From Arcuatula senhousia (Eukaryota; Mollusca; Bivalvia; Mytilida; Mytilidae), in assembly GCA_963971305.1 (NCBI GenBank), contig OZ020311.1, positions 5,208,001 to 5,272,000 on the forward strand: DNA of 64,000 bases, written 5' to 3'. The notes beneath the pieces are model-generated. The model ran no database searches. It saw only the letters and a program-made list of their open reading frames with translations, and was not told the DNA's origin. Positions 1-10,200 of the stretch are shown in pieces; position 1 is the first letter of the stretch, and each line of letters starts with the position of its first letter. A program made the translations under genes and the position numbers.

Positions 1-960
1 ATTCCCGGCCACTATAATTATCAAAAGTGTCTTAAAATAAAATCCTTATTTAATATTTAACAAAAATATGTTAATGGTGAACAATTTGCTTACCACAACA
101 GTTTGCACGTTGTTTGCCATATGTTGCACACATTTGGTGAACATTGGAGCATTTTTCGGTGAATTTGCAGCAAGTTTACCAAAACTCTTATAATTACCAG
201 AAGATTGCTAAAATATCTTTGATGTTCACCGAAAGATTGCCACAAACTCTAATAGTAAGAAATAGTCACCGGAAGCTTGCCAGAATGTTTTCCTTAATAG
301 AATAATCTTATTTGCCAAAAGTTCACCGTAAAATTTAATTATATTTATAGTTGTATTTGCCAAAAGTTCACCAGAAAATTAAATCTGATTGGTTCTTGTT
401 GTTTTTCCACAATTACATTGTACATTTGAATCTCAGAAGAAAAAGGTCATGCATTTGTTTTGAACATGCTTAGATATTGTGGAAATTATGGATTATGTTC
501 AGTATAATTGTTGGATGTGTTGCCTTCTTATTAATATGAACAAACAATATACTTCTATGTAAAGAAACAAACATGACATAACTGAAAATTAATGGAAAAG
601 TGACATACATGTATTTGTGCAAGAAAACAGTTACAAAATATCATGTGTGCAACATATAAGGATTTATTCAACAGCTGAATCATTCAGTAAGTTTTGTACA
701 TGCAGATTTAAAATTATATATAAAATATAATTTGACTAATTATTTTCTTAATTAATAACTACAAGTTCATGCATCATCCACTATATATTTTTATAATTAC
801 TTTTTCTCAAATAATTACAAGTTCTGTTCATGATAGTCATTTATATAGCAATAATAATACTTTAATACTTTATTACCAAAAGCAATACAGCTTATCGGCA
901 TATATATACACAATAATTTATAAATACAATATTGAATAGCGGAGCATGACAATTATGAAA
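1..960. other. Gene-free AT-rich stretch with short degenerate repeats
   Basis: I see no coding frame here. Positions 60-320 carry several degenerate copies of a short motif, roughly GTTCACCG(N)AA(N)TTTGC, in both orientations. The same motif recurs at 6420-6670 on the other side of the LINE, so the LINE may have inserted into an older repeat field. From 320 to 960 the sequence is AT-rich with nothing I recognise. Confidence 0.4.
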
Positions 961-999
961 CATTTCTAATTTTTGCAGCACAATACAAAAATTAACCCA

Positions 1000-1215
1000 A
1001 GTTATTAAGTTCTTTGATGTTACAAACAGACAAAAGTTGGACTAATTTAAAAGCAGAAGTTTTTTTAATATGGTTTAATATACATCTTACGAATATCATT
1101 ATATTTACTACAATTCAGGATAAAATGAAACTCATCCTCAATACAATTCATACAAAAATCACAAAACCTTTCGTTTCTATTTACATTATAATACAGTCCC
1201 TGTATAGTAAAAGCT
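1000..1215 (-). pseudogene. Displaced 3' end of LINE-A ORF2 (Cys/His motif)
   Basis: On the minus strand, from about 1210 downward, a frame reads NVNRNERFCDFC then MNCIEDEFHFILNC, which is the CxxC...H...C motif found at the C terminus of many LINE ORF2 proteins. LINE-B in this window has the matching CPLC...EDEFHF...C motif in its intact position. The frame closes at about 1070 after KPY. An open frame resumes in another phase (KTSAFKLVQLLSVC), which implies an indel. This is the missing tail of the RT reading frame that ends in the minisatellite at about 2560. Confidence 0.75.
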
Positions 1216-1440
1216 TCCTAATCTATAGTATATGGGGGATGGGGAATGGGGATGGGGAAAGGGATGGTGAATAGTCTATGGTATATGGGGAATGGTATGG
1301 TGATGGGGATAGTAAATATGAATGGTAAATAGGGAATGGGGATGGTAAATGGTATCTCGAATTTGATTGGTCCATTGAATGGTAAATGGGGAATGGGGAT
1401 GGTAAACGTTATTTCGAATTTGATTACACCATCTTTTAAA
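1216..1440. repeat. G-rich minisatellite (ATGGGGATGGTAAATGG type), block 1
   Basis: Irregular tandem copies of ATGGGGAATGGGGATGGTAAATGG-like units. The same minisatellite in the same orientation lies at 2385-2560. The two blocks bracket a three-copy ~255-bp tandem repeat and together form the insertion that splits LINE-A. Confidence 0.8.
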
Positions 1441-1534
1441 ATAGTAAATATAGATTTTAAATGACAATATAAATCTTAGTTTAAACTTTCAATATTTTAA
1501 ATAAAAAATATTTAATTGTATGGAATTCATATGT

Positions 1535-2300
1535 AGATACTGGCTTATAAAGAAATATAAATAGACTGTGCACAAGTTACCACAAAGTTCAGGATCAAGT
1601 TAAATGACGTACATGTATGTTGTTTTAAGTTATGGCCCGACATCTCTATGGAAATTGCTAAATGATTATTTCTATGTATTATAGATAATTCTACAATAAA
1701 TGAAACACAACTCCTTAAATTGAATATTAAATAAATTAATAAAAATAAACTCTTATATTTTAATATTTCTTTCTAAATTATTTACAGATACTGGCTGATA
1801 AAAATTATTATAAATAGACCGTGCACAAGTTACATGTACCAGAAAGTTCAGGATCAAATTAAATGACGTACATGTATGTTGTTTTAAATTACGGCCGTAG
1901 ATCTCTAGGGAAATTGCTTACATTATTTTTATATATTATTAATCATTCTAGAATTAATGAAAAAAACAACTCCTTAAATTAAATATTAAATAAATTAATA
2001 AAAATAATCACTTATTTTTTCTATATTTCTTTCTTAATTGATTATAGATACTGGTTGATAAAAAATATAAATAGACTGTGCAAAAGCTACCAGAAAGTTC
2101 AGGATCAAATTCAATGACGTACATGTATGTTGTTTTAATTTGTGGCCCAAGATCTCTATGGAAATTGCTTACATTATTTTTGATATACTTATAATGATTC
2201 TAGAATAAATGAAATACAACTCCTTTTAGATAAAATATTTAATAAATAAATAAAAATAAACACTATATATATTTGAATATTTTTATCATTTGTTTATAAA
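1535..2300. repeat. Three-copy tandem repeat, unit about 255 bp
   Basis: Units begin AGATACTGG at 1535, 1786 and 2046, giving spacings of 251 and 260 bp. Shared internal landmarks are AAGTTCAGGATCAA, ATGACGTACATGTATGTTG and GGAAATTGCT. No coding frame is conserved between units. A tandem core flanked by microsatellite-like DNA resembles the layout of bivalve pearl/Cv-type mobile elements, but this is only an analogy. Confidence 0.85.
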
Positions 2301-2323
2301 GAGATATATAATTAAATTAATAA

Positions 2324-4597
2324 TTATATAATAAGTAGATTAAATAAGATTGTCAATAATAAACAATGGCATTGTGGGTATGGGGAAAATTTATGATGCA
2401 TGGGGAATGGAAAAGTAAATGGGGATGGGGATGGTAAATGGTGTATGGGGATGGGGATGGAAATGGTGAATGATGTATGGAGATGGGGATAGTATATGGT
2501 GTATGGGGATAGTATATCGTACAATGGTAAATGGGGAGAGAGGGAAGCTTTTACCATACGAGTACTGTATCTACCAGTTTCAATCTTCAAGTTATTTGCG
2601 TGTATACGATATTTGCAAATAATAGGTTTGTACAAGTAGTTTACTGGTCGACTTAAATAAAACTGTAGCTTATGGTTATCATGTATATATTTATAAAAAA
2701 TACATTTATTCGAACTTTCAAAAAATGTAACAGCTTCATTAATGAAGTTATCAATCACTCTTTGTTTAAATTCACTTAAAAACAGATCTTCATTATCTAC
2801 ATACTGTGAAATCCATACATTGTTAAAACCATATTTACATAAAATTGTACGTAAATTATTTGCCCAGTTTAAATTCTTCATACTAGATTCAAACATTGAA
2901 TCATAACAAGTTCTTAAAACAATATAATCAGTTGTTAATAATTTACACCAATATTTAACCATTCTATAATAACGTTCAACATAAAGTGGAACTCTTCCTA
3001 ATTCAAAGTAAACCATATAATTTGATGTCGACCTTCTAACATTAAGGGTCCTTTTCAAAAAATCTAGATCGACCTTTTCAATATCATCACCTTTATGGTA
3101 ACCCCATGTTTCACAACCATAATTTAGTATACACGACACATACGTATCAAATAATGTTAATAAAGTTTCATGATTAAAACAGTCATTATAAATTTTACTA
3201 TGTAAATTGAACAAGGCTTTTCTACCTTGATTAGACAGTGATTTTTGTGTATGCAGAAAATTGCCAGTGTAGTAAAAAAGTAAACCTAGATATACAAAAC
3301 TGTCACTTATCTCAATGATATTGTTATCTAAAAACCACCTTTCACCATCCTTAACTTGCCCTTTACTTCTAAAAACTACAATTTTTGTCTTGCTTAAATT
3401 TATATATAGACCATGTTCATTTGCAATAACGTTTACTGAGTTAATCAGATTCTGTAGATCTTCCACATTTTCACTAAATATAACTGTGTCGTCAGCATAC
3501 ATTAGTAGGAACATATTAAGATTTTTAAGTTCATATGATTGACAACCTTTGTTAATAAGTTCAGTTTCAATATCATTTACATATAAAGAATACAGAAGGG
3601 GAGATAATGATTCTCCCTGCATAAGTCCCACATTACATGAAAATACATCAGAATAACTACCATCAATTCTGACACAGGCTTTAAGTTTTGAGTACATAGA
3701 CTTAATTACATTTAATAATTTCCCAGTAATACCACACTTTGTCAATTTTAACCATAATTTTACATGAGAAACACTGTCAAAAGCCTTGACATAATCAATA
3801 AAACAGCAGTATAATCTTTTACTTTTTCTTAAAGTATTCGATATAAGTGAGTGAAAGGCAAAGATGGCGTCTGCAGTCCCAAGTCCTGGTCGAAAGCCGA
3901 ATTGAGCATCAGTAAGAACGTCGTTTTCCTCGCTCCATTTAAGCAATCTCGCATTAATACACGACGTAAAAAGTTTACCAATGTGTGAAAGCAACGAAAT
4001 TCCTCTAAAGTTTCCAGCGTCATTTTGATCACCCTTTTTGAAGATTGGTATGATGATCGATTTCACCCATAATTCCGGATAATTCCCAGATACTAAAATG
4101 TTATTAAACAGTTTGCACAATATTGGAGTTATCAAAGTTTTACTTGTTTGGATGTATTCATTCATTATATTGTCCGTACCGAATGACTTATTCCTCTTCA
4201 AAGATTTGATGCACTTTTCAATTTCGATTTCTGTAAATGGGGAGTCCAATTCGTGAAATATATTTTCAGAAATAGTATTCTCGTCATTCGCAGTAGTGTC
4301 ATTATTCATTAGATTCTTAAAGTGTTTTTCAAACTGTTCAATTGTTATATTACTGTTTACTCTCTTTTTTGCTTTTTTGAACTTTCTGTAAAACTTTTTC
4401 AGGTTCGTCTTTCTTAGTTTTTCGAGCATATTGCCTTGTTGATTCTTATAGTCTCTTTTCAGTTTATTTTCAGTCACTTTATACTTATGCTTAGCGATAT
4501 TAAGCTGTATTCTGTGTTCATTGCTACGGTCTCTGTTAAACTTCTCTAAGGCGTTTTTATAACTTCTGTAAAGTGTTTTACAATCCCCTGAAACCAT
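2324..4597 (-). CDS. LINE-A ORF2, reverse transcriptase part
   Basis: An open frame of 757 codons holds a complete non-LTR RT core. Approximate residues: FRGISLLSHIGK at 198-208, FGFRPGLGTADAIFAFHS at 233-250, the catalytic block CFIDYVKAFD at 265-274, GLMQGESLSPLLYSLYVND at 324-342, and the active-site YADD at 367-370. The core is well preserved, but residues after about 680 are translated minisatellite. The KPWFQ-type residues that should lie just upstream are in another frame, so the apparent start at 4597 is the first ATG after a frameshift. In life this domain would copy the element RNA at a nicked target. This copy is dead. Confidence 0.85.
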   Translation of the reverse strand: MVSGDCKTLYRSYKNALEKFNRDRSNEHRIQLNIAKHKYKVTENKLKRDYKNQQGNMLEKLRKTNLKKFYRKFKKAKKRVNSNITIEQFEKHFKNLMNNDTTANDENTISENIFHELDSPFTEIEIEKCIKSLKRNKSFGTDNIMNEYIQTSKTLITPILCKLFNNILVSGNYPELWVKSIIIPIFKKGDQNDAGNFRGISLLSHIGKLFTSCINARLLKWSEENDVLTDAQFGFRPGLGTADAIFAFHSLISNTLRKSKRLYCCFIDYVKAFDSVSHVKLWLKLTKCGITGKLLNVIKSMYSKLKACVRIDGSYSDVFSCNVGLMQGESLSPLLYSLYVNDIETELINKGCQSYELKNLNMFLLMYADDTVIFSENVEDLQNLINSVNVIANEHGLYINLSKTKIVVFRSKGQVKDGERWFLDNNIIEISDSFVYLGLLFYYTGNFLHTQKSLSNQGRKALFNLHSKIYNDCFNHETLLTLFDTYVSCILNYGCETWGYHKGDDIEKVDLDFLKRTLNVRRSTSNYMVYFELGRVPLYVERYYRMVKYWCKLLTTDYIVLRTCYDSMFESSMKNLNWANNLRTILCKYGFNNVWISQYVDNEDLFLSEFKQRVIDNFINEAVTFFESSNKCIFYKYIHDNHKLQFYLSRPVNYLYKPIICKYRIHANNLKIETGRYSTRMVKASLSPHLPLYDILSPYTIYYPHLHTSFTISIPIPIHHLPSPSPFTFPFPMHHKFSPYPQCHCLLLTILFNLLII
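2385..2560. repeat. G-rich minisatellite, block 2
   Basis: Same ATGGGGATGG/GGTAAATGG units as at 1216-1440. The LINE-A RT reading frame runs into this block, so roughly its last 70 residues are translated minisatellite (PSPSPFTFPFP-type low complexity) rather than real protein. Confidence 0.8.
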
Positions 4598-4729
4598 GGT
4601 TTATCCTCAGTTTGTACGTTACGTTTGATTTTAGGATATTTATTGATACAAAAGTCACATCTTTCTTTAACTTTGACCTCGCTTTAAGAATACTTTTCGA
4701 AAATGTCTGTTAAAAGTTTATTTAAGTCA

Positions 4730-5782
4730 TTAACACATTTCATCTATATTGACATCGTTCTCTGACACGTTTGTTAAAAGTTCTTCAATTTTCTGTGTAT
4801 TGTCTATAAGATCGTTCATTACGTCATCGTTAAGCCCTTCGTCCCACCTATAAGTTGAATACTTTAGATCTTTACAATAACATTGACCATTGATTAAAGG
4901 ATTAACAGACGTTTTAATCTCAACATGTAACGGTGCATGACAAGAGAAGGTGTTCAAATCACAAATTTTAAAATCCTTTATACAGTTATACATACTATTA
5001 TGTGATATGAGCAAAAAGTCAATTACACTGCTCCCGTTTTTATTACTAAAAGATTTTACAACTGTCTTGAGCATATCTTCCATTACATATTCTTAATCCG
5101 GATGATTTACACAGTTAAAGTATTCTGTTTCCAAATGTATTAGGGGTTTCATATCTTCGGTTAATCTTTCTGAAAATGTTTCGTAAGCCTGATAGTCTAT
5201 AAAGTCTATATCATCGAGTAAATGTCTGTTTAAAACATCTCTCTTTATAAAGTCTGGTTCTTTTCCAACTCTGCCGTTTAAGTCTCCCAAAACGGCTACC
5301 GTCCCTAGTGGTGAAAAATGTTCAATTTGTTCTTGTAATACATCAAAAACATCACAGTTATATTTTCTGTAAAAGACGTTTCTATCTGAAGGCATATATA
5401 TTGAACACAAATACAAATCTTTGCAGCCATGCATTAAACATTTATCAAACTTAATCCAAATCATGCTATCAACACAACTTCTTACAACATTAATATAATT
5501 TGACAAACACTTTTTATAAAATATAACCACTCCCCCTCCATTGCATTTTTCACCGGACACACTTGTTTTTTCATATCCTTTCAAAACGAAATTATTCGGA
5601 CACTTTAACCAACATTCGGAAAGACATATAACATCATACTGATACAATATTTGAATAAAATTTTTATCTTCTAACTTTCGCACTAATCCTTTTGATATAT
5701 TCCAAGAGCAAATATTAATGAAACACTTATCGTCATTTGGTTGAAATCGTAGACGCTCGTTTCTGTCACCCTCCGCTTTTTC
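4730..5782 (-). pseudogene. LINE-A endonuclease (APE/exo-endo-phos family), broken
   Basis: The frame starts right after the ORF1 stop and soon reads INICSWNISKGL, the usual start of the endonuclease. It continues through CLSECW and GDLNGRVG, then hits an in-frame TAA at 5093-5095, and continues in the same frame through SSVIDFLLIS to SCHAPL. The family normally has SDHxP at that last motif. Here the catalytic Asp position is Cys, so the nuclease would be impaired even without the stop. A further TAA closes the frame at 4730. Confidence 0.8.
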
Positions 5783-6208
5783 CTACCCTTGGTAGATTTC
5801 ACCGTTTACGATTAGTTTGTCACCAACTAAGTATGCGTTCTTTTTGTTGTTCCTTTCTTGTTTTAGTATCGGAATAAGTTTTTTCCTCCGTTCGAGTACT
5901 TCTTTTGAGAATTGCTGGCTTATTCCGAATTGCGTTCCTTTAAGTCGATTCGAGATGCTACGTATGAATTCCCGATCGGACAATTTTGTGAACTCCGCAA
6001 CTATCGGTCTCGGTTTCGTGGCTTCTGGCTTCAGTTTTCCTAAACGGTACGCTTTTTCTATTTGGATTTTCGTATTTGCACCCTCGATTTTCAACTGTTT
6101 TTCACAAAATTCTAATATTATGTCTTTACAGTTTTCTATCTCCTTATTGGCTCCGTCTACTCCTTCTTGGTTTTCGTTCACGTCTGTTCTTTCTTCTGTC
6201 GGCTTCAT
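5783..6208 (-). CDS. LINE-A ORF1, RNA-binding-like protein (C-terminal part)
   Basis: A 141-codon frame with an N-terminal charged stretch, then IEKAYRLGKLKPEATKPRPI, FTKLSDREFIRS, FSKEVLERRKKLIPILK and a closing DKLIVNGEIY. This arrangement (an RRM-like segment followed by a small C-terminal domain ending in a short beta motif) is seen in ORF1 proteins of L1/CR1-type LINEs that bind the element RNA. It ends in TAG, and the endonuclease frame continues in the same phase directly after that codon. The true N terminus may lie further upstream. Confidence 0.65.
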   Translation of the reverse strand: MKPTEERTDVNENQEGVDGANKEIENCKDIILEFCEKQLKIEGANTKIQIEKAYRLGKLKPEATKPRPIVAEFTKLSDREFIRSISNRLKGTQFGISQQFSKEVLERRKKLIPILKQERNNKKNAYLVGDKLIVNGEIYQG

Positions 6209-6230
6209 TTCATCGATTGAAAAAAACTAA

Positions 6231-7109
6231 AAGGTTTTGTTGTAAGCATATAAGAAATTGATAACTTGAATTAAAATTGTCTAAATTCAATTTGGTAAAC
6301 TTTCACAGATAAAAATTTGTTGAAATCAAGTTATAATGCACACAATGAACTTTATGTAGGTCATAGAATACATTTGTATCAAGATAAATATTTGTGCGCC
6401 AGAAGAATCGCTGCTTAATCACCGGAGATAACCTATATTTATTAAAATGTTCACCGAAACATTCGCCACAAGCATTATCATTGTTCACCGTAAGTTTGCA
6501 GCAAGCTTCATTTGCATAATCATTCAAATGCAAAATTGTTCACCGCAAGTTTGCGGCAAACCTAATTTGCATGGCAAATTCATCGCCATAACTTGCGGCA
6601 AATATGCGCTGCATATTTACTGCAAAGTTTGCCGTAATTTTGCAGCACATGTTCGCCGAATGCCTATTTTTTCTGTAAGGGAGTACAAACGAAATAAAAA
6701 AAAATTCTTGTTTGGCACGAATAAGCCGTCGTATGTACCTAAACAGTACTCTTGTATAAAGTATTAATTTACACAAACAGCACTTGTTCCCAGGAAAGGT
6801 GCATGGTTTAGTCCAGGTACTCTGGTTGTCTATATACAAATAATAGTTCTTTAATGGGGACACATATTGCTACCCGCAACATCTGCTGTATGTAAAAGTC
6901 ATACAGATTTTACAATGAACCGAAAACAGTCAAAATGTATTATGTTTTATGTTCACATGGCCCCATACCCATGGGCACAGTTTATGAACAGCTTTGCGAA
7001 AACTTGACTGTTTTGAAAAGTGATATAAAAGAACAGAAATGATCATTATTATTGTATATTGTATCTACGTCTTGTTATATTTAGATAATACTTGATATAT
7101 AGTTGAATT
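6231..7109. other. Intergenic: degenerate repeat field and upstream region of the PLAAT-like gene
   Basis: From 6420 to 6670 there are repeated GTTCACCG(C/A)AAGTTTGC(G/A)GCAA motifs like those at 60-320. From 6680 to 7109 the sequence is unique as far as I can see and must hold the promoter and 5' untranslated region of the downstream gene. I could not pick out a convincing TATA box or initiator. Confidence 0.4.
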
Positions 7110-7212
7110 ATGGCTGATCTATCACATAACGAACTTGTTTTGAGTACATTGGAAGTGGGAGACCGCATCGAGATTCCTAGAGGAGTTTACTCCCATTGGG
7201 GAGTTTACATGG
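7110..7212 (+). CDS. PLAAT-like exon 1
   Basis: Encodes residues 1-34 plus the first base of Gly35, including VGDRIEI and the first catalytic histidine in SHWGVYMG. Donor is G|GTTAGT. The exon ends in phase 1 and joins in frame to the exon at 10713 to make GVYMGNKKIVHL across the splice. Confidence 0.9.
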
Positions 7213-10200
7213 GTTAGTTATAAGATGTAAACATTTTTGAAGTAAAGAAGAGACTACACTTATTCTTCGTGTTGTTTCCCTTTATGTTTACTGGTTTTGT
7301 CGTTGCCCTTCAGAATACAGAATACCAAGTTATATACTTCTGGTGAGCGTTTTCAACAACTGGACCGAGTGTTCTTCAAGCACCTGAGGGCGCACATAAT
7401 GTCTTCCGTAAAATGTCTTCAGTGAAGACAAAATAAACCGACGTCATCATTTTGTTGCTCGAACGTGATGCTCTATGACATATGAATCTAAAATCATTTG
7501 CACATTATAACATTATAACATTATCATCAATTCTTCCATAAGCAATATATTTGACGTACAGTTTAAGGTAAAGTATACGAAATTGACTGTCCGATCAATT
7601 TTCTTTAAAAATTAGCCATAGATAGCTTAAGTTAGGAGGAATAAGGAAATGCAATAAAAAATTGGGGTCACGGACCTTGTTTTCGAGTTATGACCTTCCG
7701 AAGATGTGTTGGTTTTATTTCAAAATTACATTGAATATAATAGGAAAATGAACATAAAAAGTCATGTTTTTGAACATTTTCATTGAATAAAAAATTATTA
7801 ACCGATCAATATTTTTAAAAAACTCAAGACATATTCAAAATTAAATTCTGCGCATTTTGGTGTAAAGAAAGTCCTTGACTACGGAGTTCGTTTTCACGCT
7901 ACAGACTTACAAAGTGAAAATAAATGATAAAAATGACGCATTTTTGATGACGGCAACGTCAAAAACAAATAAAAAGAGCGACGTTTATAAGTAAAATCTG
8001 AGTTTGTGTGGGTTTGAACTCTTTTGACAGGATTCTCGAAGTATAACAAACTATACTACCTAAGCATGTCGCTACTTGTATGTAATAAATTATACAGTAT
8101 TATTTGTGTTGTCCGTTGAATGATATGCAATCCGTAAATTTTCTAAGTATTTTTTAAGTATTTAATACTACGTGAACTAAGTAAAAACGCTGATTTACAA
8201 TTTTATGTACATAGCTTTTGCCGTCGTCAGTTTTTTTCCTTTATTTCGAAGGTAGATGAGCGTATATAGTGTTCGGTTCCGTACGCCCGTTCGTCAACTC
8301 GTCAGTCCCAAATCAGTTTTATCTTCAGTTTGTCTTAATAACATACCCTATCTCTTACTAGTATATAAGAAAAATACGCACTGATCGATTTCTTTTATAT
8401 TTCCAAGATGGACAGTATTTTTTTACGGTTAAATAAAATAATAACACGAAAGGGCTTCGTCTCGCAGAAATCACACCTTGTAAGCCTCAACTAGAAGAGT
8501 TCACGAAAGAATTACAAAACTTACCAAGATTCACGTAAAGGCATTTAAATAGAATATGTTTTGTCCGGCGAAGAAAAAGGTAACAAGTTTGGACTCTGTT
8601 ATGTATTTTGTATCATTTTGAAACACAAATATTTACCAAAAGCATTTTTATGTGAACTCATCTTACTGCGGGTGGAATTTGGCTTGCGTTTACCCCATTT
8701 GCATTAAAATACTACAACACCGAACAACACACTGAAGGTCTCGTCGGCAAAAATCTTAATAATTACGGATTTACTTAAAAAAATTATTTTCGTCAAGTGA
8801 GTGAACGAGTGAATAGATGTTTTACGCTCTTGCAACGCTATATTGGTTGAACATGAATATGATGATGAGAAAATAGGATGAGGTGGGAAACAAAGAAACA
8901 GTAAATTTTGAAGACCACAGGAAAATGCCGGAAGATATTGATAGGGGCGGAAAATTTAGCCTATGTGGCGCAGTTATTGGCGGTCAACAATATGGATCTT
9001 TTACGTGCATGAAGGGTGACACTCTCCACACACATTGGCCCACTATAGTCAGCGGCCAGGTTTTCCGTATTATAGACCTGACAACACCGGGGGACGAAGG
9101 CCACCCTATTCAGCCACCAAGGGTTCACACTTTGGTCGGTCTGTGGGCTGGACACTAGCACCGATGTCAGAATCGCACGACCCTTAGTCGCCTTTTATGA
9201 CAAGCTAGGCTCTGCTCCGGTCCTATTCGCCTCCCGGGTCCCGTACGAGACTTAAATGGTATTTGATCAAGGTGTAAAGTATAGATACATATATGTGCTT
9301 ATAGTTTTAGGGTTAAAGCTTTTGGAAATATCTGTTAGTTTGGCAGCCTAAAACCTGGTTTACCCATATATAATATCTTTTGAAATTCCTGTACTAAGTC
9401 CGGACCATCACGATCTTGAATTTTTCCGGTTTGTCTTCCTTGTTTTTTGTTTTGTCTTTTCTCTTGAACATTTGAGATCGTTCATCCAAGTACTCTAGTC
9501 TTTTTTTACCTTTCTTTATGCGGGCTTAGCAAAATGACATTATTGGTGAATTTTTTTCAAAAGTTTGCCCGATTTACAATTTTTTATATGTAAAAATTTC
9601 CGTGACAAAGGGATTGGTTCGTTCCCAAGAGAAGTGAAACAGAATGCCATTAAGTTTTATAAAAAAAAGTAACTTTATTAGTCATCATGTCTACTGTCCA
9701 CAAACTTCTTTTTATCGAAATTGCCGACTATTTATAAAAAATAGCAAAAGAAAAGGATGCAGTATTGCCTTTTATGTTGTTTTTTTTTCGAAAGTGGTAA
9801 AACCTATTGATTTAGTTCTTCCTGCATATATACGACCAAATAAATTATTTTCCTTATGTTACTATATTAATTTTCCCTACGCGCGTCTGCATCGGCAAAA
9901 AAATATCAGTAAAATATGACGACATGCTGAATAAAATAAAATCGGAAACGAAAGTGAAGCGTTGAACGTCGCGCCATTTGATCGAGCACATTATGACGTT
10001 ACGTAACAACCGCTAGAGGCGCTCAATTACGTATAGTTTACCTTAAGCTGGTGTGTTTTTGAGCAGACAAAAATTGTTGTAATCCAAATAGCGTTTTTCG
10101 TGCCCAATACTTGCTGATTATTTAACTTTATTTAAAAGAAGCTGAATTATTTCAATCATTTCTCATAGACTTATTCTATCGGTTAATTAATCTTACTTTT

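Larger units (their letters stand above)
1000..6230 (-). mobile_element. LINE-A: decayed non-LTR retrotransposon, interrupted near its 3' end
   Basis: Read on the minus strand the element has ORF1, an APE-type endonuclease, a reverse transcriptase and a C-terminal zinc motif. This order is typical of CR1/L2/jockey-like LINEs. It is inactive: there are in-frame stops in the endonuclease and a stop plus frameshift between endonuclease and RT. A ~1.35-kb block of minisatellite and tandem repeats (1216-2560) separates the RT from the zinc-motif part. Both LINEs in the window are on the minus strand. The clade assignment is tentative. Confidence 0.85.

Noticed and set aside
1014..1467. Small frames over the minisatellite at the left of LINE-A
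   Set aside because: Low-complexity translations of the G-rich minisatellite; the real signal there is the minus-strand LINE zinc motif.
5817..6261. Plus-strand frames opposite LINE-A ORF1
   Set aside because: They are antisense to a recognisable ORF1 protein and have no motif of their own.
6447..6863. Opposing ~106-codon frames at 6447-6767 and 6540-6863
   Set aside because: They run over degenerate GTTCACCG repeats on both strands and show no protein family features.
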